Made by a program: the position numbers and the translations under genes. Shown here in pieces: positions 1 through 8,781 of a stretch of 64,000 nucleotides of DNA (position 1 is the first letter of the stretch; the number at the start of each line of letters is the position of its first letter). The stretch covers positions 4,760,744 through 4,824,743 of the forward strand of contig NC_016609.1 of NCBI RefSeq assembly GCF_000246855.1. The letters run 5' to 3'. Source of the stretch: Niastella koreensis GR20-10 (GTDB lineage: Bacteria; Bacteroidota; Bacteroidia; Chitinophagales; Chitinophagaceae). The notes under the pieces are model-generated. The model saw only the letters and a program-made list of their open reading frames with translations. It did not search any database and was not told where the DNA came from.

Positions 1-337
1 CAGGCAACAGATCTGGACCGGCGACTGGGATGCGGAATCGGCCAGCTGGACAAACCGCCGGGTCTTCGCCCAAACCGGGGGCGCCATTGGGCCAGACGGG
101 ATGGCGCTTGACGAAGACGGTTTTTTATATGTTGCCATTTACGGAAGTGGCTGCATCAGGGTCTTTGACCCGGCAGGCAACTTCGTGAACGATCTTATTA
201 CGCCGGGCATAAACCCCACTAATTGCGCATTCGATCCTTTTCAACGGTGGTGGCTGGTTGTTACCGAAGCGGAAACGGGAACGGTGGTGAGTATTCCGGT
301 TTTAAAAAAAGGGATTATGAGGAATACAGAATATTGA
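1..337 (+). CDS. SMP-30/gluconolactonase-like protein, C-terminal part
   Basis: The 3' end of a gene that begins before the window. The frame is open from base 2 to a TGA at 335-337. The visible part carries a GPDGMALDEDG stretch followed by alternating beta-strand sequence (FLYVAIYGSGCIRVFD), typical of a late blade of the SMP-30/gluconolactonase/LRE six-bladed propeller, which hydrolyses sugar lactones or related esters. The signal peptide and metal ligands are outside the window, so the exact substrate cannot be judged. It is convergent with the DUF1080 gene, which fits a sugar-oxidation context (inference). Confidence 0.8.
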   Translation, partial: RQQIWTGDWDAESASWTNRRVFAQTGGAIGPDGMALDEDGFLYVAIYGSGCIRVFDPAGNFVNDLITPGINPTNCAFDPFQRWWLVVTEAETGTVVSIPVLKKGIMRNTEY

Positions 338-462
338 ATATTGAATGTCCAATTTTGAATGTTGAAGTGAAAGGCAGGGAAATGCGGAATGTGATAATTT
401 GCTAATGTGATAATTCGATAATGAAATATACGTATGATGTTTGAATGGTTTTAAATACAAAA

Positions 463-495
463 TCCCCAGATCATAAGTAACCTGGGGACTTTTAT
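463..495. terminator. Bidirectional terminator between convergent genes
   Basis: Arms TCCCCAG (463-469) and CTGGGGA (482-488) enclose a 12-nt loop. A T-rich run follows on the plus strand (CTTTTATT) and also on the minus strand (TTTTG). It sits between the stop of the gluconolactonase-like gene and the 3' end of the DUF1080 gene, so it can serve both. Confidence 0.6.
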
Positions 496-524
496 TGTAT
501 CAATACTTTACTTTGTCTTCAAAT

Positions 525-577
525 CCCTGCCTTCTGCCCTCTGCCTACTGCCTTTGTCTGCCGTCTGCCGTTTGCCT
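525..577. repeat. 7-bp tandem repeat, CTGCCTN type
   Basis: About seven imperfect copies of a 7-bp unit (CTGCCTT, CTGCCCT, CTGCCTA, then TGTCTGC-like forms) lie just 3' of the DUF1080 stop codon. No coding sense is evident. Seven divides 21, the period of other intergenic arrays in this window. Confidence 0.6.
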
Positions 578-585
578 ATTCCTTT

Positions 586-1554
586 CTATTCCGCCGGTGT
601 CAACACAATATTCCTATACGCAACCGGTCCATGATCGCCTTGCAGATAAATCGGTCCGGGTTCGCCTTCTTTACTATCCAATGCACCACCGGTTATACCC
701 GGGATTTCCTGGTTGGCAATAATGGTTTTGCCATTGGCCACGACTGTAACCATTCTGCCAACAAGGGTGATGTCGAAGCTTTGCCATACATCAGGTCCTT
801 TGGCCGCCATTTCACTGGGAACCAGGAAACCATAAATACCGCCAAAAAGGTGACTGTTCGGATGGTCTGCCGGGTCATTGTCTATCACCTGCGTTTCATA
901 CCTTCCTCTCAGATACACGCCGCTATTGCTTTTTGGTTTAAGCTTGAATTCAATATGCAACTTAAAATCGCGGAACTTTTCTTTGGTAATGATATTGGAA
1001 CCTGATTCCGGACTAATCAATTCACCGTTTTGCACGATCCATTGATTTTTCTTCCCGTCTACATCCCAACCGGTCAGGTCTTTACCATTGAACAATTGAA
1101 TGGGCTTTTTCCATTTCACTGTTTTGGGAGCTGTAAGTAAAGGCGCTTTTACCCCGGTAAAGGGATAATCCTTACCGTTACTGGCATGAATAACACCTTT
1201 AATCCCGTCGGCAGTTGGTTCGCCTTCCAGCACCATGTCTTTTTCTTCCCGTTCCCATTGTGGAGGAATGGAGAAGGAGAACTTGTTTTGATCGAGCAGG
1301 ATCTTTGAAACCGGTCTGGCGCTTCCGCCTGCGCCAACAAAGCGCCCGACCAGGGTTTTAAAACCACTTATTTCTATTTCCAGCCAGGAAGCTCTTTCTT
1401 TTCCCTCTTCTGTTACTGTCAGGTCCCATCTTCCTACCAGGTCGCCACCCGTAACTGTTTTTGCGTTGACGGCCGCTACCTGTGCATGTGTAAATTGCGG
1501 CGCCGTGGCCAACAAACCGAGACAAACAACCGCTATGCTTTTTTTTATGTTCAT
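586..1554 (-). CDS. Secreted DUF1080 (3-keto-disaccharide hydrolase-type) protein
   Basis: A 322-aa protein with an N-terminal signal peptide (MNIKKSIAVVCLGLLATAPQ, cut near HAQ). Residues 35-145 form a beta-rich domain of unknown role. Residues ~150-320 match the DUF1080/laminin-G-like fold, seen in FNGKDLTGWDVDGKKNQW, then SNSGVYLRGRYETQV, and LQGDHGPVAYRNI near the end. DUF1080 proteins are annotated as 3-keto-disaccharide hydrolases and act in the periplasm or at the surface on 3-keto sugars made by Gfo/Idh enzymes. The adjacent upstream Gfo/Idh gene (36-bp gap) agrees with that pathway. The actual sugar is unknown. Confidence 0.85.
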   Translation of the reverse strand: MNIKKSIAVVCLGLLATAPQFTHAQVAAVNAKTVTGGDLVGRWDLTVTEEGKERASWLEIEISGFKTLVGRFVGAGGSARPVSKILLDQNKFSFSIPPQWEREEKDMVLEGEPTADGIKGVIHASNGKDYPFTGVKAPLLTAPKTVKWKKPIQLFNGKDLTGWDVDGKKNQWIVQNGELISPESGSNIITKEKFRDFKLHIEFKLKPKSNSGVYLRGRYETQVIDNDPADHPNSHLFGGIYGFLVPSEMAAKGPDVWQSFDITLVGRMVTVVANGKTIIANQEIPGITGGALDSKEGEPGPIYLQGDHGPVAYRNIVLTPAE

Positions 1555-1589
1555 GAATTCAATGTTTCAGATTAACAATGCAATTACTC

Positions 1590-2957
1590 CTACCCTATTA
1601 CTTTCATGCCAACGGGATCCCACCGGATTGGCTTGTGATTAAAGTAACTATCGTTACAGATCAATGCCGGTGCGGCAGCGCGGTAACCGAATACGGCATC
1701 TTCCACCACGGTACCATTGTTACGGATGGCATTGAAAAAGTTATTGAAGTGATCGTAATGCGCACCTTTGTATCCTTCTTCAGCCGTGAAAACAAAATTT
1801 TCGGGGGCCAGCATTTTCTTTCGGGTATCCTGTGCATTCCCTGCTTTTGCCATTTGCGCCAGCATAAAGGGATCGGTGCTCTCGAAACTTTTATTTCTTT
1901 TTAGTGTAACCTTATCCCACTCTACATCCATAGCGCCTTCGCTGCCAATCAACCGTAAATAGGTGGTGCCGCTGGTGCCATCTACAAAGTTACAACGGAG
2001 TGACAGGTTGAAAGCAGGTGAGTTAGCCCGTTCGTTATAATCGAAGCTACCCAACAATACGTCGGGCACTTCGCGGCCATCGTTCCAGAACCGCAAACCA
2101 CCGGTTGCATATACCTGGTTAGGACCTTCTGATTCGGTGATGAAGTGCAGGCTGGAGAACAGGTGCACAAACAGATCGCCGGCCATACCGGTACCGTAAT
2201 CGCGGTAATTGCGCCAGCGGAAGAAGCGCATTTTATCAAAAGGGCGTTTAGTGGTATTGCTTATATAGGTGTCCCAGTCAACTGTTTTTTCAGAAGCATC
2301 ATCCGGGATAGGATATTGCCACACTTCAACCGGCGCCCGGCGGGCCCAAAAACCTTCTGCATAATTCAGTTTACCAATGGCGCCATCTTTCAACAACTGA
2401 CGAGCTTTTTCATTGCCCAGTGACGACAGGCCCTGACTACCCACCTGGAATACCTTGCCATATTTCTTTTGAGCTGCAATCACCGCCGGGCCTTCATCAA
2501 CGCTGTGCACCATTGGCTTTTCGCAATACACATGTTTGCCTGCAGCCATGGCATCTATGGAGATTTGTTTGTGCCAGTGATCGGGCACGCCGATGATAAC
2601 CGCATCTACATCTTTGCGGTCAAGAATATCTTTATAATGTTTTGTGGTAAACAGGTCCTTGCCCCATTTCTTTTTTGCATCTTCCAGGCGGCCATCGTAC
2701 AGGTCGCAAATGGCTACTACCTTTACGCCAGGTACTTTCAGCGCGGTAGTAAGGTCTGATGAACCCATGCCGCCGGCGCCAATCAATGCTACGTTGATAT
2801 TATCATTGGCAGAATAGCGCTTCCCCTCCTCTTTTTCTCTCCTGATATTTTCTATATACGCTGCAGAAGCATCTGTTAAGGCGCCACCGGCCAGTAACCC
2901 ACCGGTAGCCAGGGTAAGGTTCCTTAAAAACCCGCGACGACTATTTTCCTTTTTCAT
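1590..2957 (-). CDS. Gfo/Idh/MocA family oxidoreductase with Tat-like signal
   Basis: A 455-aa NAD(P)-dependent sugar oxidoreductase. The N-terminus has a twin-arginine type leader (SRRGFLRNLTLATGG), so export folded with cofactor is likely. The Rossmann motif is ALIGAGGMGSSD at ~55-66 and the family's EKP motif is YCEKPMVHSVDE. The C-terminal domain has the usual alpha/beta sheet with FRWRNYRDYGTGMAGDLFVH, typical of secreted Bacteroidota members. Such enzymes oxidise a sugar hydroxyl to a keto group. A DUF1080 protein follows, giving a likely oxidation-then-cleavage pair. The substrate is not readable from sequence. Confidence 0.9.
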   Translation of the reverse strand: MKKENSRRGFLRNLTLATGGLLAGGALTDASAAYIENIRREKEEGKRYSANDNINVALIGAGGMGSSDLTTALKVPGVKVVAICDLYDGRLEDAKKKWGKDLFTTKHYKDILDRKDVDAVIIGVPDHWHKQISIDAMAAGKHVYCEKPMVHSVDEGPAVIAAQKKYGKVFQVGSQGLSSLGNEKARQLLKDGAIGKLNYAEGFWARRAPVEVWQYPIPDDASEKTVDWDTYISNTTKRPFDKMRFFRWRNYRDYGTGMAGDLFVHLFSSLHFITESEGPNQVYATGGLRFWNDGREVPDVLLGSFDYNERANSPAFNLSLRCNFVDGTSGTTYLRLIGSEGAMDVEWDKVTLKRNKSFESTDPFMLAQMAKAGNAQDTRKKMLAPENFVFTAEEGYKGAHYDHFNNFFNAIRNNGTVVEDAVFGYRAAAPALICNDSYFNHKPIRWDPVGMKVIG

Positions 2958-2998
2958 CTGTTATTATTTTTTTTTGAGTTTTGGCCAGATGGAACTTA

Positions 2999-3050
2999 CC
3001 ATAGCAAAATTTTCATTACCCTGTGTATAATAATGAAAATTTTGCTATGG
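2999..3050. repeat. Perfect 20-bp inverted repeat between two oxidoreductase genes
   Basis: Arm 2999-3018 (starting CCATAGCAAAATTTT) is exactly the reverse complement of 3031-3050, with a 12-nt loop. It lies between the stop of one Gfo/Idh gene (3094) and the start of the next (2957), about 42 bp from each. It may act as an intra-operon terminator, a processing hairpin or an operator. No T-run follows directly on the minus strand. Confidence 0.6.
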
Positions 3051-3093
3051 ACGTTTCATTGAGCAATTGTTTATTTATGAATATGGTTATTAA

Positions 3094-4095
3094 TCAAAAA
3101 CGATGCAACTCCACTGGTTTACCCCGGTGTTGTTTACTTTTTTGGTAAGCGCTCATAAAGGCATAGATCTCTTTGGTCTCCTGCACCGGCACCGGTACAT
3201 TGCCGGTTTCAAAATAGCGCACAATTTCATTTAGCAAACCTTCGTACCCTTCATAATCACTCAGCACCATATTGCGCTTTTCGCCAAAAACCTCCCCACC
3301 AAATGCATAGATCCCTGAGCGTGTTCCCCTGAACGTTCCTGTACGGCCATCTTCCCAGATCCCCGTTGCCACATCCACATCGGTTGCATGACTGGCCTGT
3401 ACCATTTTACAACCCGAGCCCATAACCGCAAACAACATCTCCACCCCATGAATACCGTACCAGTACAGATCTTCATGGGTGGGCTCCAGCGTACAGGGCG
3501 AGAAGGTAAAAGCACCTACAACCTTTCCAAATGCAGCATCTTCTTTAAGCTTTTTAATGGCCGATGTATACCTGAGTGAACTGCTGGAAAAAAAAGAACT
3601 GCCATATTTAGCGGCAGCCTCGTAAACCTGTTCCACTTCTTTCAGGTTTGCACCCAGCGGCTTGTCGATAAACACACGTTTGCGTGATTGAAAAACAATG
3701 GCCGCCTGTTCCGGGTGCAGGTGACCATCATTGGTCTCCAGCAGCACACAATCCACCTGTTTCAACAATTCATCAATATCAGCACAAATGGCAACCCCGT
3801 ACCCTTTCACTTTCTCAATATAACCCGGAATCCGGTTATAACTGCCGGCAATTTTTTTACTGCCATACGGATAGGCAGCTGTTACGCGGTAACCGTTATA
3901 GGGCGCCTCCGCTGTTGCAGTGTTTAACACTTTTGCAAACGCTTCGCTGTGCGAGGTATCCAAACCGATGATCCCTATCTTTTTTCCAGGTGCAGAAATC
4001 CGCAAATGGCTATCCGGCCAGGCCTGTGCATGGCTGCCAATGAAAGCGGAGGAACCCAGCACCATCGCGTTCTTAAGAAAGGACCTTCGTTGCAT
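3094..4095 (-). CDS. Gfo/Idh/MocA family oxidoreductase
   Basis: A 333-aa protein with an export-like leader (MQRRSFLKNAMVLGSSAFIG, cut near SHAQA). The nucleotide-binding segment is KKIGIIGLDTSHSEAFAK and the family lysine motif is VFIDKPLGANLKEVEQ. GLDTSHS is characteristic of a Bacteroidota subgroup often found in sugar-acid or sialic-acid-like operons. It is 5 bp downstream of the M20 amidohydrolase gene and so almost certainly co-transcribed with it. It probably oxidises or reduces a sugar or its degradation product; substrate unknown. Confidence 0.85.
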   Translation of the reverse strand: MQRRSFLKNAMVLGSSAFIGSHAQAWPDSHLRISAPGKKIGIIGLDTSHSEAFAKVLNTATAEAPYNGYRVTAAYPYGSKKIAGSYNRIPGYIEKVKGYGVAICADIDELLKQVDCVLLETNDGHLHPEQAAIVFQSRKRVFIDKPLGANLKEVEQVYEAAAKYGSSFFSSSSLRYTSAIKKLKEDAAFGKVVGAFTFSPCTLEPTHEDLYWYGIHGVEMLFAVMGSGCKMVQASHATDVDVATGIWEDGRTGTFRGTRSGIYAFGGEVFGEKRNMVLSDYEGYEGLLNEIVRYFETGNVPVPVQETKEIYAFMSAYQKSKQHRGKPVELHRF

Positions 4096-4100
4096 ATAAA

Positions 4101-5297
4101 TTAATTTCCCAGTTTCTTTAAAGCAATATACGTCATCAGGGCGCTGCTTATTCTAAACAAAGGTTCTTCATCAACATCGAAGCGGGGGTTATGCAACGGA
4201 GCATCGATGCCTTTCTCCACATTTCCCGATCCTATGCGGTAATAACAACCGGGAACATCCCGGGCAAACTCACCAAAATCTTCACCAGCCATCCAGTAAT
4301 CAAGGGCTACTACATTTTCCTCACCCAGGAACTCGCGGCTCCATGCAATTACCTCGGCAGTGAGCGGTTCATCGTTCTCCACATTGGAAAATCCCTGAAT
4401 ATGTACTTCGCAGCTGGCGCCCATCGCTTCGGCAATACCCTGCGAGATCTGTTTTATTTTTTCATGCGCCTGCTGCCGCCATGCTTTATCAAATGTTCTA
4501 AGGGTACCATACATGTGCACCACTTCGGGAATGATATTATTGGCGCCATCAGCAACAATTTTGCCAAATGATAAAACCGTTGGTTCGGTTGGATTGGCTA
4601 CCCGGCTCACAATCGTTTGCATAGACAAAAGAATTTGCGCGGCAACAATTACCGGATCAACCAGCGCATGCGGTAAGGCGCCATGGCCGCCCCTGCCTTT
4701 GATGGTGATATTCACTTCATCATTGGCTGCGGCATATCTGCCAGCCTTCACCCCTACCTTGCCGGCTTCCAGTTCAGGCATTACATGTTGTGCTAATACC
4801 ACATCCACATCAGGCCCCTTCAGGGCGCCCGCTTCCACCATGGCCCTGGCGCCGCCCGGAAACTTTTCTTCGGCAGGCTGAAACAGGAATTTCACCGTTC
4901 CGCCAAACCGGGGCTGTAAAGCCAGTAAGATCCGTGCCACACCCAATAAAGCTGCCGTATGCACATCGTGCCCGCAGGCATGCATCACGCCGGTATTCCT
5001 TGACTTATAAGGTTTTTCATTTTGTTCCTGGATGGGCAATGCATCAAAATCGGCCCTTAACGCCACTACTTTTTCTCCGGGCAGTTTGCCTTTGAAGTGC
5101 GCCACCACACCCCTGTTGGGGAGCAGCGTACAGGCAAGACCCATTTTTTTGAGCTGGGTTTGAATATAAAGCGTGGTATTTTCCTCCTGGAAAGATAATT
5201 CCGGGTACTGGTGCAGGTGATGGCGGTCTTCCAGCATCACAGACATGAGTTCATCACTGATAGCCAGTATTTCTTTTGGCGAAAGCGGCGGCATCAT
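4101..5297 (-). CDS. M20 family metal-dependent amidohydrolase (hippurate hydrolase/aminoacylase type)
   Basis: A 398-aa enzyme of usual family length. The metal ligands are visible: HACGHDVHTAALLG (~105-118), the PAEE glutamates (~142-145), and the C-terminal GEDFGEFA aspartate and LHNPRFDVDEE histidine. No signal peptide, so cytoplasmic. The family removes an acyl group from an amino acid or amino sugar, or opens related amides. It lies 8 bp after the DHDPS-like aldolase, suggesting deacylation of an N-acyl substrate within the same pathway (inference). Confidence 0.9.
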   Translation of the reverse strand: MMPPLSPKEILAISDELMSVMLEDRHHLHQYPELSFQEENTTLYIQTQLKKMGLACTLLPNRGVVAHFKGKLPGEKVVALRADFDALPIQEQNEKPYKSRNTGVMHACGHDVHTAALLGVARILLALQPRFGGTVKFLFQPAEEKFPGGARAMVEAGALKGPDVDVVLAQHVMPELEAGKVGVKAGRYAAANDEVNITIKGRGGHGALPHALVDPVIVAAQILLSMQTIVSRVANPTEPTVLSFGKIVADGANNIIPEVVHMYGTLRTFDKAWRQQAHEKIKQISQGIAEAMGASCEVHIQGFSNVENDEPLTAEVIAWSREFLGEENVVALDYWMAGEDFGEFARDVPGCYYRIGSGNVEKGIDAPLHNPRFDVDEEPLFRISSALMTYIALKKLGN

Positions 5298-5305
5298 GAT
5301 TCAAT

Positions 5306-6334
5306 TTAAGACAAAGAAGTGAGAGCGGGATACGATTTTATCACCCGGCTTAATGCCTCAGCCTGTCCTGCCGACAACACCTCATTCGGATTCAAACACC
5401 ATAAGCCGTCCATCAGCCCCTCGCGGCGCAGCACTTCGTGTATGCCTGCTATGCTGCCTTTAAACCCATGCTCAGGATCGAACAGGGCCTGGTTCAGATC
5501 GGTTACGTTCACATTCAATGCCAGCAATTGTTCCAGGCTGCCTGAGTTGTTTTGATGATAAGCCAGGATGTCCCTGAAATAACGAACAGCGGGGGCCGTC
5601 CAAACACTCCAATGCCCTAACAATCCACCCACAAAACGCTTTTCTACGATGGTTGATCCTACAGGGATTTTATAAGTAGTGAGCAGGTCGGTAATTATAT
5701 TATCGTCATTACCCGTATACAGGTCTATCTGCTGCGCGCGTGACGACTCACATACCGCTTTCACCACATCGAGGGTTTGATACCGGTTGAACGAGGCCAC
5801 TTTAATGGCTTCCACATTAGGGATCTCTGCAAATGCCCGCCAGAAATCCAGGTCCAGCAACCTGCCGCCAACAGCCGGTTGCAGGTAGAACCCAAACACC
5901 GGGATAACTTCGGCAATCGCTTTTATCCGCTCCAGCAGTTGCTCATTGGTCCAATTGTTCAACCCGCCATTGCTCACCAACCCCAGTTGATATCCATATT
6001 TAACAGCCAGCTCCGCTTCTTTTACCGCCTGTGCGGTGGGACCGCAAATACCTGCCACTTTTATGAAAGCATCCTGCTTTTTCCCAGCCTTATCAATGGT
6101 TTCAGCTGCGAGCGCCAATACCGGTTCCAGCAACGCATGCTGTTTTTCCCGGATCTCAAACTGGGTAGTATGTACGGCTACGGCCACGCCATCAACCCCT
6201 GCATTGAGATAATAATTGGTGAGGCCTTTTTGCCGTGCGGTATCCAGTTTAAGGTCTTTTGTGAGCGCCAGCGGATGCGCCGGAATAAAAGCGCCCGTAC
6301 TTAATATTTTTTTTATGGATGAGTTCAACTGCAT
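5306..6334 (-). CDS. Dihydrodipicolinate synthase/N-acetylneuraminate lyase family aldolase
   Basis: A 342-aa class I aldolase of the DHDPS/NAL superfamily. The Schiff-base lysine lies in VEAIKVASFNRYQ. The partner tyrosine is in FGFYLQPAVGG, and VHTTQFEIRE corresponds to the GTTGE pyruvate-carboxylate loop, though divergent. DHDPS itself is about 290 aa, so this is a longer catabolic-type member. It would condense or split a 2-keto acid with an aldehyde. It sits between the amidohydrolase and epimerase genes with 4-8 bp gaps. Its role is degradative rather than lysine synthesis, judged by neighbours. Confidence 0.85.
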   Translation of the reverse strand: MQLNSSIKKILSTGAFIPAHPLALTKDLKLDTARQKGLTNYYLNAGVDGVAVAVHTTQFEIREKQHALLEPVLALAAETIDKAGKKQDAFIKVAGICGPTAQAVKEAELAVKYGYQLGLVSNGGLNNWTNEQLLERIKAIAEVIPVFGFYLQPAVGGRLLDLDFWRAFAEIPNVEAIKVASFNRYQTLDVVKAVCESSRAQQIDLYTGNDDNIITDLLTTYKIPVGSTIVEKRFVGGLLGHWSVWTAPAVRYFRDILAYHQNNSGSLEQLLALNVNVTDLNQALFDPEHGFKGSIAGIHEVLRREGLMDGLWCLNPNEVLSAGQAEALSRVIKSYPALTSLS

Positions 6335-6338
6335 AACA

Positions 6339-7355
6339 TTAAAAATTTCCTTTTCGTTCCTGAAAATGGGTGGGCTTGTTCAAGGTTTTACCGCCTTCGA
6401 GTAGCCAGGCAGCATCCAATTCTATCATCTCTTTTAATGTAACGGAAGGATAACCGAATAACCGGAAGCATTCCGCGGAGTTACTCAACAAAGCGGTAAC
6501 CTGTTCTTCGCCGGTAAACACGGGCACCTTGCCCATTAACCGGCCAAACTCCTGGGCTATCCAACGTACGGAGGCAGTTTCAGGCCCGGTTACATTCAAT
6601 AATTTCGGCGGGTTAGCACAATGAAGTAAAGAACGGATAGCCACTTCATTGGCATCCTGCTGCCAGATCACATTCACATGTCCCATGTTCAGGTCAACAG
6701 GCAGGCCGGCTTGCACCGCTTTGCCAATCTCCAGCAACACCCCATACGATACATCGTTGGCATAGTTCAACCGGTAGATCAGCATTTCCGTTCCATAGGT
6801 AGCGGAGCCATATTGAAATACGCGTTCGCGGCCCAGGCAGCTTTGTGCATATTCACCAACAGGACCGGTGGCATCGAGTTCACTGGCGCCGCCCATGGCC
6901 AAAGGCGTAAGCGGATAAACGTTACCGGTACTGAAAACAATGATGCGGGAACGCTGAAACTTTTCAGCCACCATGCCGGGCAGATAACTGTTCATGGCCC
7001 AGGTAAAATATTCTTTACCCGTGGTACCGAATTTTGTTCCGGCCAGGTAAACCACATTCTTCACTTCAGGCAGTTTGAACAACTCGTCGCGGTTCAACAG
7101 ATCGGAAGAAATGGTAATGATCCCTTTGCTCTCCAGCTCTGCCTTTATCTCTGGCTGCGAAAAGCGCGATGCGCCATAGATCTTTTTCTTTAAACCGGCA
7201 GCCTGTACTGCTTCAGCGGTCATGATGGCCATGGAGGGTCCCATTTTTCCGGCAACGCCTAAGAAAAGAATATCGCCGTCTATTTTCTTTATATCCGCTA
7301 TAAGCCGGTCTGAAGGCTTAAGCAGGTTCTCATAACGTTTCTGTAATTCGGTCAT
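6339..7355 (-). CDS. NAD-dependent epimerase/dehydratase family protein
   Basis: A 338-aa short-chain dehydrogenase-type protein. The nucleotide loop is FLGVAGKMGPSMA (~30-42; the GxxGxxG pattern is partly kept as GVAGKMG). IIVFSTGNVYPLT corresponds to the SSxxVYG strand carrying the catalytic Ser/Thr. The later Tyr-Lys pair is not clearly seen (MLIYRLNYAND occupies that zone), so catalysis may differ. It is immediately upstream of the aldolase gene (4 bp). Probably sugar isomerisation or oxidation in the same pathway. Confidence 0.8.
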   Translation of the reverse strand: MTELQKRYENLLKPSDRLIADIKKIDGDILFLGVAGKMGPSMAIMTAEAVQAAGLKKKIYGASRFSQPEIKAELESKGIITISSDLLNRDELFKLPEVKNVVYLAGTKFGTTGKEYFTWAMNSYLPGMVAEKFQRSRIIVFSTGNVYPLTPLAMGGASELDATGPVGEYAQSCLGRERVFQYGSATYGTEMLIYRLNYANDVSYGVLLEIGKAVQAGLPVDLNMGHVNVIWQQDANEVAIRSLLHCANPPKLLNVTGPETASVRWIAQEFGRLMGKVPVFTGEEQVTALLSNSAECFRLFGYPSVTLKEMIELDAAWLLEGGKTLNKPTHFQERKGNF

Positions 7356-7390
7356 AGCACTATCTTTAAAACTTTATGTTGATAAGCACA

Positions 7391-8602
7391 TTACTTAAAA
7401 AACAGGGTCTTTATATTCATCCCCGCCAGTACCAGGATCAATAACAAGCCGGCACAAGCGCTGATTGCTTGAAAAGCATTGTTCTTCCATTTACCCATTA
7501 CCGCCCCATCGTTTGAGATAAGCAGTAATGCCAGCCCGATCACCGGAACTATAAGAATGGTAATGCCCTGCGCAAAAACGATCATCTGCAAAGGCATGGC
7601 GCCGAAGATGTAAGCCAGGATGGCCCCTAACGCAATGATCACGGCAATACATCCCTTCACCCGTTTCTGGTCCATGCTGTATCCCCATTGAACGGCATCC
7701 GAAAAGATGGTGCCGCCCAGCACGGAATTGCCAACCAGGGCAGAAAAAGAAGAGGCTAATAATCCCAGCAGGAACAACTGGGCCGCGCGCAATCCAAACA
7801 ACGGCTCCAGCGCCTTGCCCATGTCTTTGGCGCTTTGCACGGCTATACCCCTGGGATGCAATACAGCCGCAGCACATAACATTACGGCCGCACTCATAAT
7901 ACCCAACATCAGCATGCCGGTAAGGCTTCGGTCTTTCATGGCGAGCCGGGCTTCATTACTCAAAGCAGCAGCACGCTGTTGCACCAGATACGATTGATAA
8001 AAAGCAGCCACCAGCGAAAAGGTACTCGCCACAAAGGCTATCACCAGCGTATCGGCGCCGGGCGGAAGGCCGGGTTTAAAACCGGTTATTATTTCATTAA
8101 AAGAAGGATGTGACACCATACAGGTAACCAGGAAGGAAAACAACATCAGCAATACTATCCCGATCATTACTTTGGATAGCAGGGCGTAAAACCGCCGGGC
8201 AAAGAGCAAGGCTATTGCGATGAGACTAATAACAATGCTCCAGGGTTTGCTGGCGGTATGCGTAAGCTCGCCGATAGCGATGCCGGCGCCCACTGCATTG
8301 CCGATCTGAAAAGAAGTACATACCGCAAAAACGCCTAAACCGATAAGCCCGGCCCCGGCATTACCCCATTTTTCCCGGATGGTTGTAAGCAGGGACTTTT
8401 GCGTAGCCATGCCTATGCGGGCAGCCATGTTGGTAAAAATAGCCATAAAGAAAATGGTTATTACAATCACCCATAGTAAGGAGCTGCCATACTGGGCCCC
8501 CAGCTTTGAGGCGATGGTTACCTTACTGGGCCCGAATACAACGGCCACTGTTATGATACCGGGAACCAGGGAACCAAGCCAACTTTTCCATGCACCTTTC
8601 AT
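7391..8602 (-). CDS. Nramp-fold membrane transporter lacking the metal-binding motifs
   Basis: A 403-aa polytopic protein with about 10-11 hydrophobic segments. It aligns with Nramp proteins through LGAQYGSSLLWVIV (after TM1) and the surrounding pattern. However, the TM1 DPGN metal motif reads GPSK (FGPSKVTIAS), and the TM6 MPH motif region reads AAFYQSYLVQQRA. Classical Nramp proteins use these residues to bind Mn2+/Fe2+, so this one probably carries another solute. It is first in the catabolic operon, directly behind the GntR-type operator, so uptake of the pathway substrate is a reasonable guess. Confidence 0.8.
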   Translation of the reverse strand: MKGAWKSWLGSLVPGIITVAVVFGPSKVTIASKLGAQYGSSLLWVIVITIFFMAIFTNMAARIGMATQKSLLTTIREKWGNAGAGLIGLGVFAVCTSFQIGNAVGAGIAIGELTHTASKPWSIVISLIAIALLFARRFYALLSKVMIGIVLLMLFSFLVTCMVSHPSFNEIITGFKPGLPPGADTLVIAFVASTFSLVAAFYQSYLVQQRAAALSNEARLAMKDRSLTGMLMLGIMSAAVMLCAAAVLHPRGIAVQSAKDMGKALEPLFGLRAAQLFLLGLLASSFSALVGNSVLGGTIFSDAVQWGYSMDQKRVKGCIAVIIALGAILAYIFGAMPLQMIVFAQGITILIVPVIGLALLLISNDGAVMGKWKNNAFQAISACAGLLLILVLAGMNIKTLFFK

Positions 8603-8651
8603 AAGCCAGTTAGTGAGTTTTGGGTATGCGTATAATGCTTAAGTAGACAAA

Positions 8652-8685
8652 CAAATCTATATAATTGTATACAATTTAAAAAATA
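8652..8685 (-). promoter_or_regulatory. Bacteroidota promoter of the transporter-led operon
   Basis: On the minus strand TAGATTTG (8652-8659) matches the Bacteroidota -7 consensus TAnnTTTG, about 50 bp upstream of the ATG at 8602. At the -33 distance (about 19 bp further upstream) the sequence is a T-run instead of a perfect TTTG. The spacer between the two holds the palindromic operator. Confidence 0.55.
8663..8676. promoter_or_regulatory. Palindromic operator, probable GntR/FCD site
   Basis: AATTGTATACAATT is a perfect 14-bp palindrome lying between the -33 and -7 elements. TTGTATACAA agrees with the TNGT...ACNA half-site pattern of FadR/VanR-type GntR regulators. The adjacent GntR/FCD gene (9039-9686) is the obvious candidate repressor. 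Confidence 0.6.
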
Positions 8686-8781
8686 AAATGTATTCTTTTT
8701 AATGTATTAATAGTAGACTGGTGTGCCGGAATGCGCAAATAGATCATGCAATGGACGAGATAACAGACAGACTGTATTGGG

